From Streptomyces musisoli (GTDB lineage: Bacteria > Actinomycetota > Actinomycetes > Streptomycetales > Streptomycetaceae): a stretch of 64,000 bases of DNA. Every line of letters begins with the position of its first letter. The stretch's first letter is position 1. Shown here in pieces: positions 44,697-52,844 of this stretch. The notes under the pieces are model-generated. The model made no database searches and was not told the DNA's origin. It saw nothing but the letters and a program-made list of their open reading frames with translations. The position numbers and the translations under genes are program-made. Location of the stretch: the NCBI RefSeq assembly GCF_016741855.1, contig NZ_JAERRH010000009.1, forward strand, positions 62,001 through 126,000. Direction: 5' to 3'.

Positions 44697-45479
44697 CTAC
44701 AGGGGCGTGACGTAAGCGCCGGCGATCCCGCCGTCCACCAGGAAGTCGGTGGCGTTGACGAAGGAGGAGTCGTCGCTGGCCAGGAAGGCGACGGCGGCGG
44801 CGATCTCCTCGGCCTCGGCGAACCGGCCGACCGGGATGTGCACCAGGCGGCGCGCGGCCCGCTCGGGGTCCTTGGCGAACAGCTCCTGGAGGAGCGGGGT
44901 GTTCACCGGCCCGGGGCACAGGGCGTTGACACGGATGCCCTCGCGGGCGAACTGCACGCCCAGTTCGCGGGACATGGCGAGGACGCCGCCCTTGGAGGCC
45001 GTGTACGAGATCTGGGAGGTGGCCGCGCCCATCCGGGCCACGAAGGACGCCGTGTTGATGATGGAGCCCTTGCCCTGGCGGCGCATGTAGGGGATGGCGG
45101 CCTTGCAGCACAGGTAGACGGAGGTGAGGTTGACCTCCTGGACGCGCTTCCACGCCTCCAGGCCGGTCTCCAGGATGGAGTCGTCGTCGGGCGGGGAGAT
45201 GCCGGCGTTGTTGAAGGCGATGTCGACGCTGCCGTAGGTGTCGTAGGCCGTCTCGAACAGTGCCTCGACCTGCTCGGGGTCGGTGACGTCGACCTTGACG
45301 AAGAGCCCGCCGACCTCGTCGGCCGCGGCCTTGCCACGGACCTCGTCGACGTCGGCGCAGACGACGTGGGCGCCCTCGGAGGCGAGCCGGCGGGCGGTGG
45401 CGAGTCCGATGCCGCTGCCGGCTCCGGTCACGACGGCGGTACGGCCGGCCAGGCGGCGGCAAACGATGTTGTCGGTCAC
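44697..45479 (-). CDS. Short-chain dehydrogenase/reductase of the glnA4 cluster
   Basis: A 260-residue SDR with TGAGSGIGLATARRLASEG, the NNAGIS strand, catalytic Ser in NTASFVARMG and YxxxK in SYTASKGG, and a C-terminal DFLVDGGIAGAY. It likely oxidises an alcohol or hydroxy acid formed from the amine substrate. GTGA overlap with the aldehyde dehydrogenase gene, third in the ligase-dehydrogenase-SDR operon. Confidence 0.9.
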   Translation of the reverse strand: MTDNIVCRRLAGRTAVVTGAGSGIGLATARRLASEGAHVVCADVDEVRGKAAADEVGGLFVKVDVTDPEQVEALFETAYDTYGSVDIAFNNAGISPPDDDSILETGLEAWKRVQEVNLTSVYLCCKAAIPYMRRQGKGSIINTASFVARMGAATSQISYTASKGGVLAMSRELGVQFAREGIRVNALCPGPVNTPLLQELFAKDPERAARRLVHIPVGRFAEAEEIAAAVAFLASDDSSFVNATDFLVDGGIAGAYVTPL

Positions 45480-46855
45480 TGTGCGGGGCCCTCCGTGCTG
45501 ATGAAGACGTTCTTGGTCCGGGTGAAGGCGGTCAGGGCGTCGGGGCCCAGTTCACGGCCGAGGCCGGACTGCTTGAAGCCGCCGAACGGGGTCCAGTAGC
45601 GGACGCTGGAGTGGGAGTTGACGGACAGGTTGCCGGCCTGGACGGCCTGGGAGACGCGCAGGGCGCGGCCCACGTCCCGGGTCCAGATGGAGCCGGAGAG
45701 TCCGTAGGGGGTGCCGTTGGCGAGGCGGACGGCGTCCTGCTCGTCGGTGAAGGGCAGGAGGACGGCGACCGGGCCGAAGATCTCCTCGGTGGCCGCCGGG
45801 CCGTCCGGCCGTTCCCCGGTGAGGACGGTCGGCGGGAACCAGAAGCCGGGCCCGTCGGGGGCGGTGCCGCGCAGGGCGGGGGCGTCGTCGGGGACGTAGG
45901 ACCGTACGCGGTCCAGCTGCTGCCGGGAGATCAGCGGGCCCATCCGGGTCTTCTCGTCGGCGGGGTCGCCGACGACGACGTCGGCCAGGGCGCCGGCGAG
46001 GAACTCGCGGGCCGCTTCGAACACCGGCTCGTGGACCAGGATGCGGGTGCGGGCGCAGCAGTCCTGGCCGGAGTTGTCCAGGAAGGAGAAGGGGTCGAGG
46101 GCGGCTTCGAGGTCGGCGTCGGCGAAGACGATGTTGGGGCTCTTGCCGCCGAGTTCGAGGGTGACCGGCTTGACCAGGCGGGCGCAGCGTTCCATGACCT
46201 CGCGGCCGGTACGGGTGGAGCCGGTGAACACGATCTTGGCGATGTCCGGGTGGTCCACCAGGGCGCGTCCGGCGGTGGCGCCGTAGCCGGGGACGGCCTG
46301 GAAGACGTGCTCGGGCAGGCCCGCCTCCAGGGCGAGTTCGGCGAGGCGGAGGGCGGTGAGCGGGGTGGTCTCGGCGGGCTTGAGGACGACCGCGTTGCCC
46401 GCGGCGAGCGCCGGGAAGGAGCCCCAGGCGGCGATGGGCATCGGAAAGTTCCAGGGGGCGATCACGCCGATCACGCCGAGGGGTTCCTGGAAGGTGACGT
46501 TCCAGCCGCCGGGTGCCGGGATCTGGCTGCCGAGCAGGCGTTCGGCGCCGCCGGCCGCGTAGAGGAGCAGATCGCGGGCGTTGCCGGCCTCCCAGCGGGC
46601 GTTGCCGAGGGTGTGGCCGGCCTCGCGGACCTCCAGCCCGGCGAGTTCCTCGGTGTGGGCGTCGACGACGTCCGCGAAGCGGCGGAGCAGCCGGGCCCGG
46701 TCGGCGGGGGCGAGGGCGGCCCAGGTCCGCTGGGCCCGTGCGGCCCGTGCGACGGCTGCGGCGACGTCCTCCTCGCTCGCGGCGGGAACGGTGGCGACGA
46801 CCTCTTCCGTGGCGGGGTTCAGTACGCGGAGTTCGTGCTCGTGCGGGTCAGTCAA
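45476..46855 (-). CDS. NAD(P)-dependent aldehyde dehydrogenase of the glnA4 cluster
   Basis: A ~459-residue aldehyde dehydrogenase. Motifs: GVIAPWNFPMPIAAWGSFPA, IVFTGSTRTGREVM, the general-base glutamate in TLELGGKSPNIVF and the catalytic cysteine in NSGQDCCARTRI. It should oxidise the aldehyde made from a gamma-glutamyl-amine. Start uncertain: the TTG at 46855 has gaaagg 7 bases upstream and is preferred here; a GTG at 46870, overlapping the ligase stop, would add five residues. Operon with the glutamine-synthetase-like gene upstream and the SDR downstream. Confidence 0.92.
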   Translation of the reverse strand: MTDPHEHELRVLNPATEEVVATVPAASEEDVAAAVARAARAQRTWAALAPADRARLLRRFADVVDAHTEELAGLEVREAGHTLGNARWEAGNARDLLLYAAGGAERLLGSQIPAPGGWNVTFQEPLGVIGVIAPWNFPMPIAAWGSFPALAAGNAVVLKPAETTPLTALRLAELALEAGLPEHVFQAVPGYGATAGRALVDHPDIAKIVFTGSTRTGREVMERCARLVKPVTLELGGKSPNIVFADADLEAALDPFSFLDNSGQDCCARTRILVHEPVFEAAREFLAGALADVVVGDPADEKTRMGPLISRQQLDRVRSYVPDDAPALRGTAPDGPGFWFPPTVLTGERPDGPAATEEIFGPVAVLLPFTDEQDAVRLANGTPYGLSGSIWTRDVGRALRVSQAVQAGNLSVNSHSSVRYWTPFGGFKQSGLGRELGPDALTAFTRTKNVFISTEGPAQ

Positions 46856-46866
46856 GGGATGACCTT

Positions 46867-48231
46867 TCACAGGCGTTCGAAGGAGCGGCGCAGCTCCCAG
46901 TCGGTGACCGCGGCGTCGAAGGCCTCCAGCTCGACGCGTGCCAGGTTGCGGTAGTGCGCGACGACCTCGTCGCCGAAGGCGGCCTTGGCGATGGGGCTGT
47001 TCTCCCAGAGTTCGGCGGCCTCGCGGAGGGTGGTCGGGACGTGCTCGAAGCCGGCGGTGTAGGCGTTGCCCGGGCACGGGTCGGGCAGTTCGAGCCGCTG
47101 CTCGATGCCGTACAGGCCGGCCGCGACCAGGCCCGCCACCGCCAGGTACGGGTTGACGTCCCCGCCGGGCAGGCGGTTCTCGAAGCGCAGGGAGCGGCCG
47201 TGGCCGACCACGCGCAGGGCGCAGGTGCGGTTGTCGTGGCCCCAGGCGACGGCGGTGGGTGCGAAGGAGCCCGGCTGGAACCGCTTGTAGGAGTTGATGT
47301 TGGGGGCGTAGAGCAGGGAGAAGTCACGGAGTGCGGCGAGCTGTCCGGCGAGGAAGTGCCGCATCACCTCGGACATGCCGCCGTCCGGGCCGCCCGCCAT
47401 GACGTTGGTGCCGTCGGCGTCGGTGAGTGAGAGGTGGATGTGGCAGGAGTTGCCCTCGCGCTCGTTGTACTTGGCCATGAAGGTGATCGAGACGCCCTCC
47501 TGGGCGGCGATCTCCTTGGCACCGGTCTTGTACAGGGCGTGCTGGTCGCAGGTGGTGAGGGCCTCGTCGTAGCGGAAGGCGATCTCGTGCTGGCCGGGGT
47601 TGCACTCGCCCTTGGCGGACTCGACGGTGAGGCCCGCGCCGGCCATGTCGTTGCGCAGGCGGCGCAGCAGGGGTTCGATGCGGCCCGTGCCGAGGATGGA
47701 GTAGTCGATGTTGTACTGGTTGGCGGGGGTCAGGCCGCGGTAGTTCGCGTCCCAGGCCTGTTCGTAGCTGTCCTTGAAGACGATGAACTCCAGCTCGGTG
47801 CCGACCTGGGCGGTGTAGCCGAGTTCGGCGAGGCGGTCGAGCTGGTGGCGCAGGATCTGGCGGGGGGCGGCGACGACCGGGGCGCCGTCGCTCCAGGCGA
47901 GGTCGGCGACGAGCAGGGCGGTGCCGGGGTGCCAGGGGACGCGGCGCAGGGTGGCGCGGTCGGGGTGCATGGCGAAGTCGCCGTAGCCGCGCTCCCAGGA
48001 GGACATCGCGTAGCCGTCGACCGTGTTCATCTCGGTGTCCACGGCGAGGAGGTAGTTGCAGCCCTCGGTGCCGTGGTGCAGCACCTCGTCGAGGAAGAAG
48101 CGGGCGGCGAACCGCTTGCCCTGGAGCCGCCCTTGCATGTCGGGGAAGGCCAGGACGACAGTGTCGATCTCACCGCTTGCGACGAGGGCGTGCAGTTCCT
48201 CGACACTGAGCGGGGGTGTGCGGTCTGCCAC
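46867..48231 (-). CDS. glnA4: GlnA4-type gamma-glutamyl-amine ligase (glutamine synthetase family)
   Basis: A 454-residue glutamine-synthetase-family protein. Seen: metal/glutamate residues in VGTELEFIVF and NPGQHEIAFRY, SCHIHLSLTDADG, ATP region INSYKRFQPGSFAP and RFENRLPGGDVNPYLA. The S. coelicolor homologue GlnA4 is known to join glutamate to ethanolamine instead of ammonia (established); the neighbours here (aldehyde dehydrogenase, SDR, PuuD-like hydrolase, GntR regulator) fit amine catabolism, not nitrogen assimilation. GTG at 48231 is behind aggagg. Divergent from the regulator gene, with a candidate operator at 48284-48305. Confidence 0.88.
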   Translation of the reverse strand: MADRTPPLSVEELHALVASGEIDTVVLAFPDMQGRLQGKRFAARFFLDEVLHHGTEGCNYLLAVDTEMNTVDGYAMSSWERGYGDFAMHPDRATLRRVPWHPGTALLVADLAWSDGAPVVAAPRQILRHQLDRLAELGYTAQVGTELEFIVFKDSYEQAWDANYRGLTPANQYNIDYSILGTGRIEPLLRRLRNDMAGAGLTVESAKGECNPGQHEIAFRYDEALTTCDQHALYKTGAKEIAAQEGVSITFMAKYNEREGNSCHIHLSLTDADGTNVMAGGPDGGMSEVMRHFLAGQLAALRDFSLLYAPNINSYKRFQPGSFAPTAVAWGHDNRTCALRVVGHGRSLRFENRLPGGDVNPYLAVAGLVAAGLYGIEQRLELPDPCPGNAYTAGFEHVPTTLREAAELWENSPIAKAAFGDEVVAHYRNLARVELEAFDAAVTDWELRRSFERL

Positions 48232-48283
48232 GGGAGAGCCTCCTAGGGCGCCATCGCGCTTTTTCGGCCGGGCCGGGAGCCAT

Positions 48284-48305
48284 AAGGTATTGCGGAGAAC
48301 CATTG
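48284..48305. promoter_or_regulatory. Candidate GntR operator, copy 1 (ligase/regulator divergent region)
   Basis: This 22-bp site begins AAGGTATT and ends GAACCATTG; it matches the site at 49077-49098 at 18 of 22 positions. It is a partial dyad (AAGGT against ACCWTT) and lies 22 bp before the regulator start and 53 bp before the ligase start. Confidence 0.7.
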
Positions 48306-48326
48306 CTTGGGAAGGGGGTACGGCGG

Positions 48327-49064
48327 ATGTCGCAGGACTCGGACCTGAACGGGCTGGGCGACCGGCTGACTGCGGTGCTGCGGCCGGTGCGGGCGGGCAA
48401 CGGCTTCGAGGAGGCGCTGGAGCAGATCCTCCAGGTCGTCCGGCTGGGCCTGGTGCCGGGCGGCGAGCGGCTGCCGGCCGAGCGGGAGCTGGCGGAGCTG
48501 CTCGGGATCAGCCGGGTGACGCTGCGCGAGGTCCTGAAGGTGCTCCAGGACCAGGGCCTGGTGGAGGCGCGGCGCGGACGGTACGGCGGAACGTTCGTGC
48601 TGCCGCGCCCGGACGCGGGCGGCGAGGGCGAGCTGCGGCGCCGGATCGCCGAGGTCGACATCGAGGACGTGCTGCGCTTCCGCGAGGTGCTCGAGGTGGG
48701 AGCGGCCGGGCTGTGCGCGGCGCACGGGCTGGACCGGGAGCAGGCTCAGCGGCTGCGGGAGGCGCTGGACCGCACCCACGGGGCGCCGCTGGCGGACTAC
48801 CGGCGGGCCGACACGCTGCTGCACCTGACCCTGGCCGAGCTGTGCGGCTCGCCGTCGCTGACCGCGCAGTACGCGGCGGTCCGGGCGACGGTCAACGACC
48901 TGCTGGACTGCATCCCGCTGCTGGTGCGCAACCTGGAGCACTCCCAGCGGCAGCACACCGCGCTGGTGGAGGCGGTGCTGGACGGGGACGCGGACGGGGC
49001 GCGGGAGATGATGCGCGAGCACTGCGCGGGCACGGCGGCCCTGTTGCGGGGCTTTCTGGCATGA
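48327..49064 (+). CDS. GntR/FCD-family regulator of the gamma-glutamyl-amine cluster
   Basis: A 245-residue FadR-type regulator. Winged helix: GGERLPAERELAELLGISRV then TLREVLKVLQDQGLVEARRG. The FCD effector domain has the metal-ligand histidines and aspartates expected (RADTLLHLTLAEL, EHSQRQHTALVEAVLDGD, MMREHC). It is divergent from the ligase gene and upstream of the hydrolase gene. In S. coelicolor the regulator at this position is reported to control the ethanolamine/polyamine ligase; the paired sites at 48284 and 49077 are its likely targets (inference). Confidence 0.9.
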   Translation: MSQDSDLNGLGDRLTAVLRPVRAGNGFEEALEQILQVVRLGLVPGGERLPAERELAELLGISRVTLREVLKVLQDQGLVEARRGRYGGTFVLPRPDAGGEGELRRRIAEVDIEDVLRFREVLEVGAAGLCAAHGLDREQAQRLREALDRTHGAPLADYRRADTLLHLTLAELCGSPSLTAQYAAVRATVNDLLDCIPLLVRNLEHSQRQHTALVEAVLDGDADGAREMMREHCAGTAALLRGFLA

Positions 49065-49076
49065 GCCGGATCTGCA

Positions 49077-49098
49077 AAGGTATTACCGGGAACCTTTG
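49077..49098. promoter_or_regulatory. Candidate GntR operator, copy 2 (upstream of the hydrolase)
   Basis: AAGGTATT, then ACCGGG, then AACCTTTG: a better dyad than copy 1 (CAAAGGT at 49075-49081 pairs with ACCTTTG). It starts 12 bp after the regulator stop and 82 bp before the hydrolase start, so the hydrolase may have its own regulated promoter. Confidence 0.72.
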
Positions 49099-49158
49099 AA
49101 GGGGCTGTCCTGGAGCAGGCCCTGGAAGCAAGCACCTTTGGATGCCAGGGAGGGCAGC

Positions 49159-49845
49159 ATGACCGTACGGCCGCTGATCGGCGTGAGCACGTATCTGGAG
49201 TCCGCCGCGCGCTGGGGCGTGTGGGAGCTGGACGCGGTGCTGCTGCCGGCCGGTTATCCGCGTCTGGTGCAGCGGGCCGGCGGGCTGGCGTTCCTGCTGC
49301 CGCCGGACGGCCCGGAGCGGGCCGCCGAAGCCGTGGCCCGGCTCGACGGGCTGGTCGTCGCCGGCGGCCCGGACGTCGACCCGGCCCGGTACGGCGCCGA
49401 GCGTTCGCCGCGGACGGGGCCGCCCGCGCCGGAGCGGGACGCCTGGGAGCTGGCACTGATCGGGGCGGCGCTGGCGGCGGGCGTGCCCCTGCTCGGCGTC
49501 TGCCGGGGCATGCAGCTGCTCAACGTCGCCCTCGGCGGCACGCTCGTCCAGCACCTGGACGGGCACGCGGAGGCGGTCGGCGTGTTCGGCGGGCACCCGG
49601 TGAAGCCGGTGCCGGGGACGCTGTACGGCGGCATCGTCCCGGAGGAGGTGACGGTGCCGACGTATCACCATCAGGCGGTGGAGCGGCTCGGCGAGGGGCT
49701 GGTCCCGTCGGCCTACGCGGCGGACGGGACCGTGGAGGCCGTGGAGCTGCCGGCGGACCGGGGCTGGGTGCTGGGGGTGCAGTGGCACCCGGAGATGGGT
49801 GAGGACCCGCGGCTCATGCGGGCACTGGTCACAGCCGCCTCCTGA
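49159..49845 (+). CDS. PuuD-like gamma-glutamyl-amine hydrolase (class I glutamine amidotransferase fold)
   Basis: A 228-residue peptidase C26 protein. Oxyanion region LVVAGGPDVDPARYG, nucleophile cysteine in LLGVCRGMQLLNV, and the His-Glu pair in VQWHPEMGEDP. It should split the gamma-glutamyl bond after the amine part has been oxidised, returning glutamate. This closes the pathway begun by the GlnA4-type ligase on the opposite strand. ATG at 49159 behind aggaggg-like sequence (gggagggc). Confidence 0.9.
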   Translation: MTVRPLIGVSTYLESAARWGVWELDAVLLPAGYPRLVQRAGGLAFLLPPDGPERAAEAVARLDGLVVAGGPDVDPARYGAERSPRTGPPAPERDAWELALIGAALAAGVPLLGVCRGMQLLNVALGGTLVQHLDGHAEAVGVFGGHPVKPVPGTLYGGIVPEEVTVPTYHHQAVERLGEGLVPSAYAADGTVEAVELPADRGWVLGVQWHPEMGEDPRLMRALVTAAS

Positions 49846-49849
49846 CCCA

Positions 49850-49914
49850 GGCCGGCGGCGTCGCCCCGGCCCGCCGGAAGGGGTGCAGAGTGCGCAGGCC
49901 CGGCGCCGCCGGCC
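49850..49914. terminator. Possible long-range hairpin between convergent genes
   Basis: GGCCGGCGGCG (49850-49860) and CGCCGCCGGCC (49904-49914) are perfect 11-bp inverted arms with a 43-bp loop between the hydrolase and LysR genes. It may end transcription from both sides. The rest of 49915-50029 shows nothing further. Confidence 0.4.
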
Positions 49915-50029
49915 GCAGCGATCCGCGCGGGAAGTCGCCGGCGAGAGCGGCGGGGTGGGTTCGGGTCGCTTTCCGGGTGCGGGTGCGTGGTGGCCGGTCG
50001 CGCCGTTCTCCGCGCCGCTGGGGGCGGTT

Positions 50030-50953
50030 TCAGGCTCGGGTGAGGGACAGCAGTTCCCGGGCCGGGCCCGTGGGGCGGTGGCCCGTCGGCCATACCGCCC
50101 GCAGGTCCCGGCGCAGCGAGACGCCCTCGACCGGGATGCTGACCAGGCGCCGCATCGCCAGCTCCTCCCCCACCGCCAGCTCGCTGAGGACCGAGGGTCC
50201 CGCGCCGCTGACCGCGGACGCCTTCACCGCCGTCGTCGAGGACAGCTCGATCAGCGGCCGGGCCAGACCGCCGAGCGCCGCGTCCAGGACCTGGCGGGTG
50301 CCGGAGCCGCGTTCGCGGAGGATGAGCGGCGTCTCAGCGAGTTCCCGCGCCGTCAGGGGGCGCCGGCGGCGGGCCCACGGGTGGCCGGGCGCGGTGACGA
50401 CGATCAGCCGGTCGCGGGCGATGACCGCGGAGTCCAGGCCCGTGGGCACGTTCAGGCCCTCCACGAAACCGAGGTCCGCCTCCCCGGTCAGCAACAGCTC
50501 CGCGACCTTCGCCGAGTTGCCGGCGAGCAGGGAGACGGCCGTGTCGGGACGCTCGGCGTGCAGCGCGAGGAGCCAGCCGGGCAGCAGGTACTCGGCGATG
50601 GTCATGCTCGCCGCGACCCTGAGCCGCGAGTCCCGCCGGTCCCGCAGCGCCCGCGCACCCGCATCGAAGGCCGCCGCCGCCTCCACCACCCGCCGGGCCC
50701 AGTCCGTGACCAGGGCGCCCGCGTCGGTGAGCCGGGAACCGCGCGGCGAACGGTCGACGAGGGCCACGCCCAGCTGCCGTTCCATGGAGCGGAGCCGGCT
50801 GCTCGCGGCCGGCTGGGTGATGCCGACCTCCCGTGCCGCCGCGCCGAGACTGCCCAGCCGTGCCACCGCGAGCAGCAGCTCCAGCGCGGCGAGGTCCGGC
50901 ACCCGGTGCGCCAGCGAATCCCTGCTGTTCCGCTGTCCCTCCACCTCGCTCAT
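50030..50953 (-). CDS. LysR-family regulator
   Basis: A 307-residue LysR protein: N-terminal HTH (LAALELLLAVARLGSLGAAA, then GITQPAASSRLRSMERQLG) and a periplasmic-binding-like effector domain (RVAASMTIAEYLLPGWL, LLLTGEADLGFVEGLN). It is divergent from the TDT transporter gene with a 70-bp gap, so it most likely controls that transporter. Ligand unknown. Confidence 0.92.
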   Translation of the reverse strand: MSEVEGQRNSRDSLAHRVPDLAALELLLAVARLGSLGAAAREVGITQPAASSRLRSMERQLGVALVDRSPRGSRLTDAGALVTDWARRVVEAAAAFDAGARALRDRRDSRLRVAASMTIAEYLLPGWLLALHAERPDTAVSLLAGNSAKVAELLLTGEADLGFVEGLNVPTGLDSAVIARDRLIVVTAPGHPWARRRRPLTARELAETPLILRERGSGTRQVLDAALGGLARPLIELSSTTAVKASAVSGAGPSVLSELAVGEELAMRRLVSIPVEGVSLRRDLRAVWPTGHRPTGPARELLSLTRA

Positions 50954-51023
50954 AAAACCAGCTTATGCCGTCATAGGAATGAACTCCCTGGTCAGGAGCG
51001 ACCGGCGGCGCGAACGTGGAGGC

Positions 51024-52187
51024 ATGGTCACCGCAGCCCAGCCCTTGCCCCTGTCCGTGCGTCACGCCGCCCGGCTCCGCCGGCTCGGACCGAACTGGTA
51101 CGCCTCCGTCATGGGCACCGCCATCGTCGGCTCGGCCGGCGTCGCACTGCCGGGCGCGGCGCACGGCGCGCGCGGTGCCTTCGCGGCCTTCTGGGCGCTG
51201 TCCCTGCTCATGCTCCTGACCCTGCTGGCCGCCCGGGCCGTGCACTGGGCCCGCCATCGTGACCAGGCCCGCGCCCATCTCCTCGACCCGGCCATGGCCC
51301 CCTTCTACGGCTGCCTCGCGATGGCCCTGCTGGCGGTCGGCGGCGGCGCCCTGACGGCCGGCCGGGACCTGATCGGCACGCGCGCGGCCGTCGCCCTGGA
51401 CACGGTGCTGTTCTCCGCGGGTACGGCGGTCGGGCTCGGGGCCGCCGTCGCCGTGCCGTACCTGATGGCGGTACGGCACCGCGTCGAGCCCGGCCAGGCC
51501 ACCCCGGTGTGGCTGCTGCCGCTGGTCGCGCCCATGGTGTCCGCCGCGCTCGGCCCGCTGCTGGTGCCGCATCTGCCGCCGGGCCAGCCCCGTCAGACCC
51601 TGCTGCTGGCCTGCTTCGCGATGTTCGGGCTGAGCCTGCTGGCCACGCTGCTGATGCTGCCGCTGGTCTTCGCCCGGCTGATCACCTCCGGGCCGCTGCC
51701 GCTCGCGCTCACCCCGACGCTGTTCCTGGTCCTCGGCCCGCTCGGGCAGTCCGTCACCGCCGTCGGCAAGATCGCGGACGCCGCCCCCGGCGTCGTACCG
51801 GCCCCCTACGACCGTGGTCTCGCGGTCTTCGCCGTGCTGTACGGCGTGCCGGTCATGGGGTTCGCGCTGCTCTGGCTGGCGCTCGCCACCGCGCACGTGG
51901 TGCGGGCCCGGCGGCAGGGCATGGGTTTCGCGCTGACCTGGTGGGCGTTCACCTTCCCGCTGGGCACCTGTGTCACCGGCGCGGCGTCCCTCGCCGGGCA
52001 CACCGGTCTCGCCGTGTACGACGCGCTGGCCCTCGGCCTGTACGGCGTCCTCGTGGCGGCCTGGCTCGCGGCGGCCTGCGGCACCGGGCGCGGCCTGCTC
52101 AGCGGCGAGCTGCTCGCAGCGCCCCGGCCAGCACCCGTGGCGCCTGGGTCAGGGACGGCCCGTACCAGGTCAGGTGCCGTCCGCTGA
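51024..52187 (+). CDS. TDT/SLAC1-family transporter
   Basis: A 387-residue protein with about ten membrane helices, opening with RRLGPNWYASVMGTAIVGSA, the family signature, and later ARLITSGPLPLALTPTLFLV and LTWWAFTFPLGTCVTGA. The tellurite-resistance/dicarboxylate transporter family carries anions such as C4-dicarboxylates or sulfite. The gene is divergent from a LysR regulator. Its last 89 bp overlap the convergent metal-receptor gene, an unusually long overlap; the tail beyond the last helix is Pro/Ala-rich. Confidence 0.87.
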   Translation: MVTAAQPLPLSVRHAARLRRLGPNWYASVMGTAIVGSAGVALPGAAHGARGAFAAFWALSLLMLLTLLAARAVHWARHRDQARAHLLDPAMAPFYGCLAMALLAVGGGALTAGRDLIGTRAAVALDTVLFSAGTAVGLGAAVAVPYLMAVRHRVEPGQATPVWLLPLVAPMVSAALGPLLVPHLPPGQPRQTLLLACFAMFGLSLLATLLMLPLVFARLITSGPLPLALTPTLFLVLGPLGQSVTAVGKIADAAPGVVPAPYDRGLAVFAVLYGVPVMGFALLWLALATAHVVRARRQGMGFALTWWAFTFPLGTCVTGAASLAGHTGLAVYDALALGLYGVLVAAWLAAACGTGRGLLSGELLAAPRPAPVAPGSGTARTRSGAVR

Positions 52188-52818
52188 CCAGGGCGCAGGG
52201 CAGGTCCCAGAACGCCTCCGGGCCGTCGTCCGCGGTGAAGCGGTAGGGCTCGTCGGGCAGGACGACCAGATCCGGGGCGGCCGCGCGCAGCTCCTCCAGC
52301 GGGACGCGGGGGTAGCGCTCGGGGTGGCCGGCGTGGAGGTGGTCCACTCCGAGGCGGGCCAGGACGTCGCCCGCGAAGGTGTCCCGGCCGAGGACCATCC
52401 AGGGCCGGCGCCAGATCGGTACGACCGCCGTCGCACGCTCCGCGGGGGCGGGCAGGGACGCCCAGGCCGCCTCCGCCCGCGCCAGCCAGGCGGGCCGGGC
52501 CGGGGCACCGCAGGCGGTGAGCACCCGTGCCAGCTCGGCCAGGGCCTGCGGCACGCTCCGCACCTCGGTGACCAGCACGTCGAGGCCCGCCGCGCGCAGT
52601 GCGTCGAGGTCGGCGGCGCGGTTCTCCTCCTCGTTGGCGAGCACGAGGTCGGGTGCGAGGGAGACGATCCGGTCCACCTTCGGGTTCTTCGTGCCGCCGA
52701 TCCGGGCGGCCGACAGGTCCGCCGGGTGGCTGCACCAGTCGGTGACGCCGACGAGAGCCCCGGGCAGCGTCACCGCGACGGCCTCGGTGAGGGAGGGCAC
52801 CAGCGAGACGATCCGCAC
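52099..52818 (-). CDS. Cytosolic helical-backbone metal receptor (BtuF-like, no signal peptide)
   Basis: A 239-residue protein with the class III binding-protein fold: RIVSLVPSLTEAVAVTLPGA, VGVTDWCSHPADL, RIGGTKNPKVDRIVSLAPDL, and PDEPYRFTADDG. There is no signal peptide or lipobox, so it remains in the cytosol, unlike BtuF or iron-siderophore receptors; the family is often annotated as cobalamin-binding. No ABC permease is nearby. GTG start. Ligand (corrinoid, haem or metal chelate) unknown. Confidence 0.82.
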   Translation of the reverse strand: MRIVSLVPSLTEAVAVTLPGALVGVTDWCSHPADLSAARIGGTKNPKVDRIVSLAPDLVLANEEENRAADLDALRAAGLDVLVTEVRSVPQALAELARVLTACGAPARPAWLARAEAAWASLPAPAERATAVVPIWRRPWMVLGRDTFAGDVLARLGVDHLHAGHPERYPRVPLEELRAAAPDLVVLPDEPYRFTADDGPEAFWDLPCALVSGRHLTWYGPSLTQAPRVLAGALRAARR

Positions 52819-52844
52819 TACGCACCGCCCCTTTCCCGCGCCGT

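Noticed and set aside
46867..48231. Ordinary nitrogen-assimilating glutamine synthetase (GlnA/GlnII)
   Set aside because: Neighbours are amine-oxidation and gamma-glutamyl hydrolysis genes with an FCD regulator, which fits the GlnA4 type.
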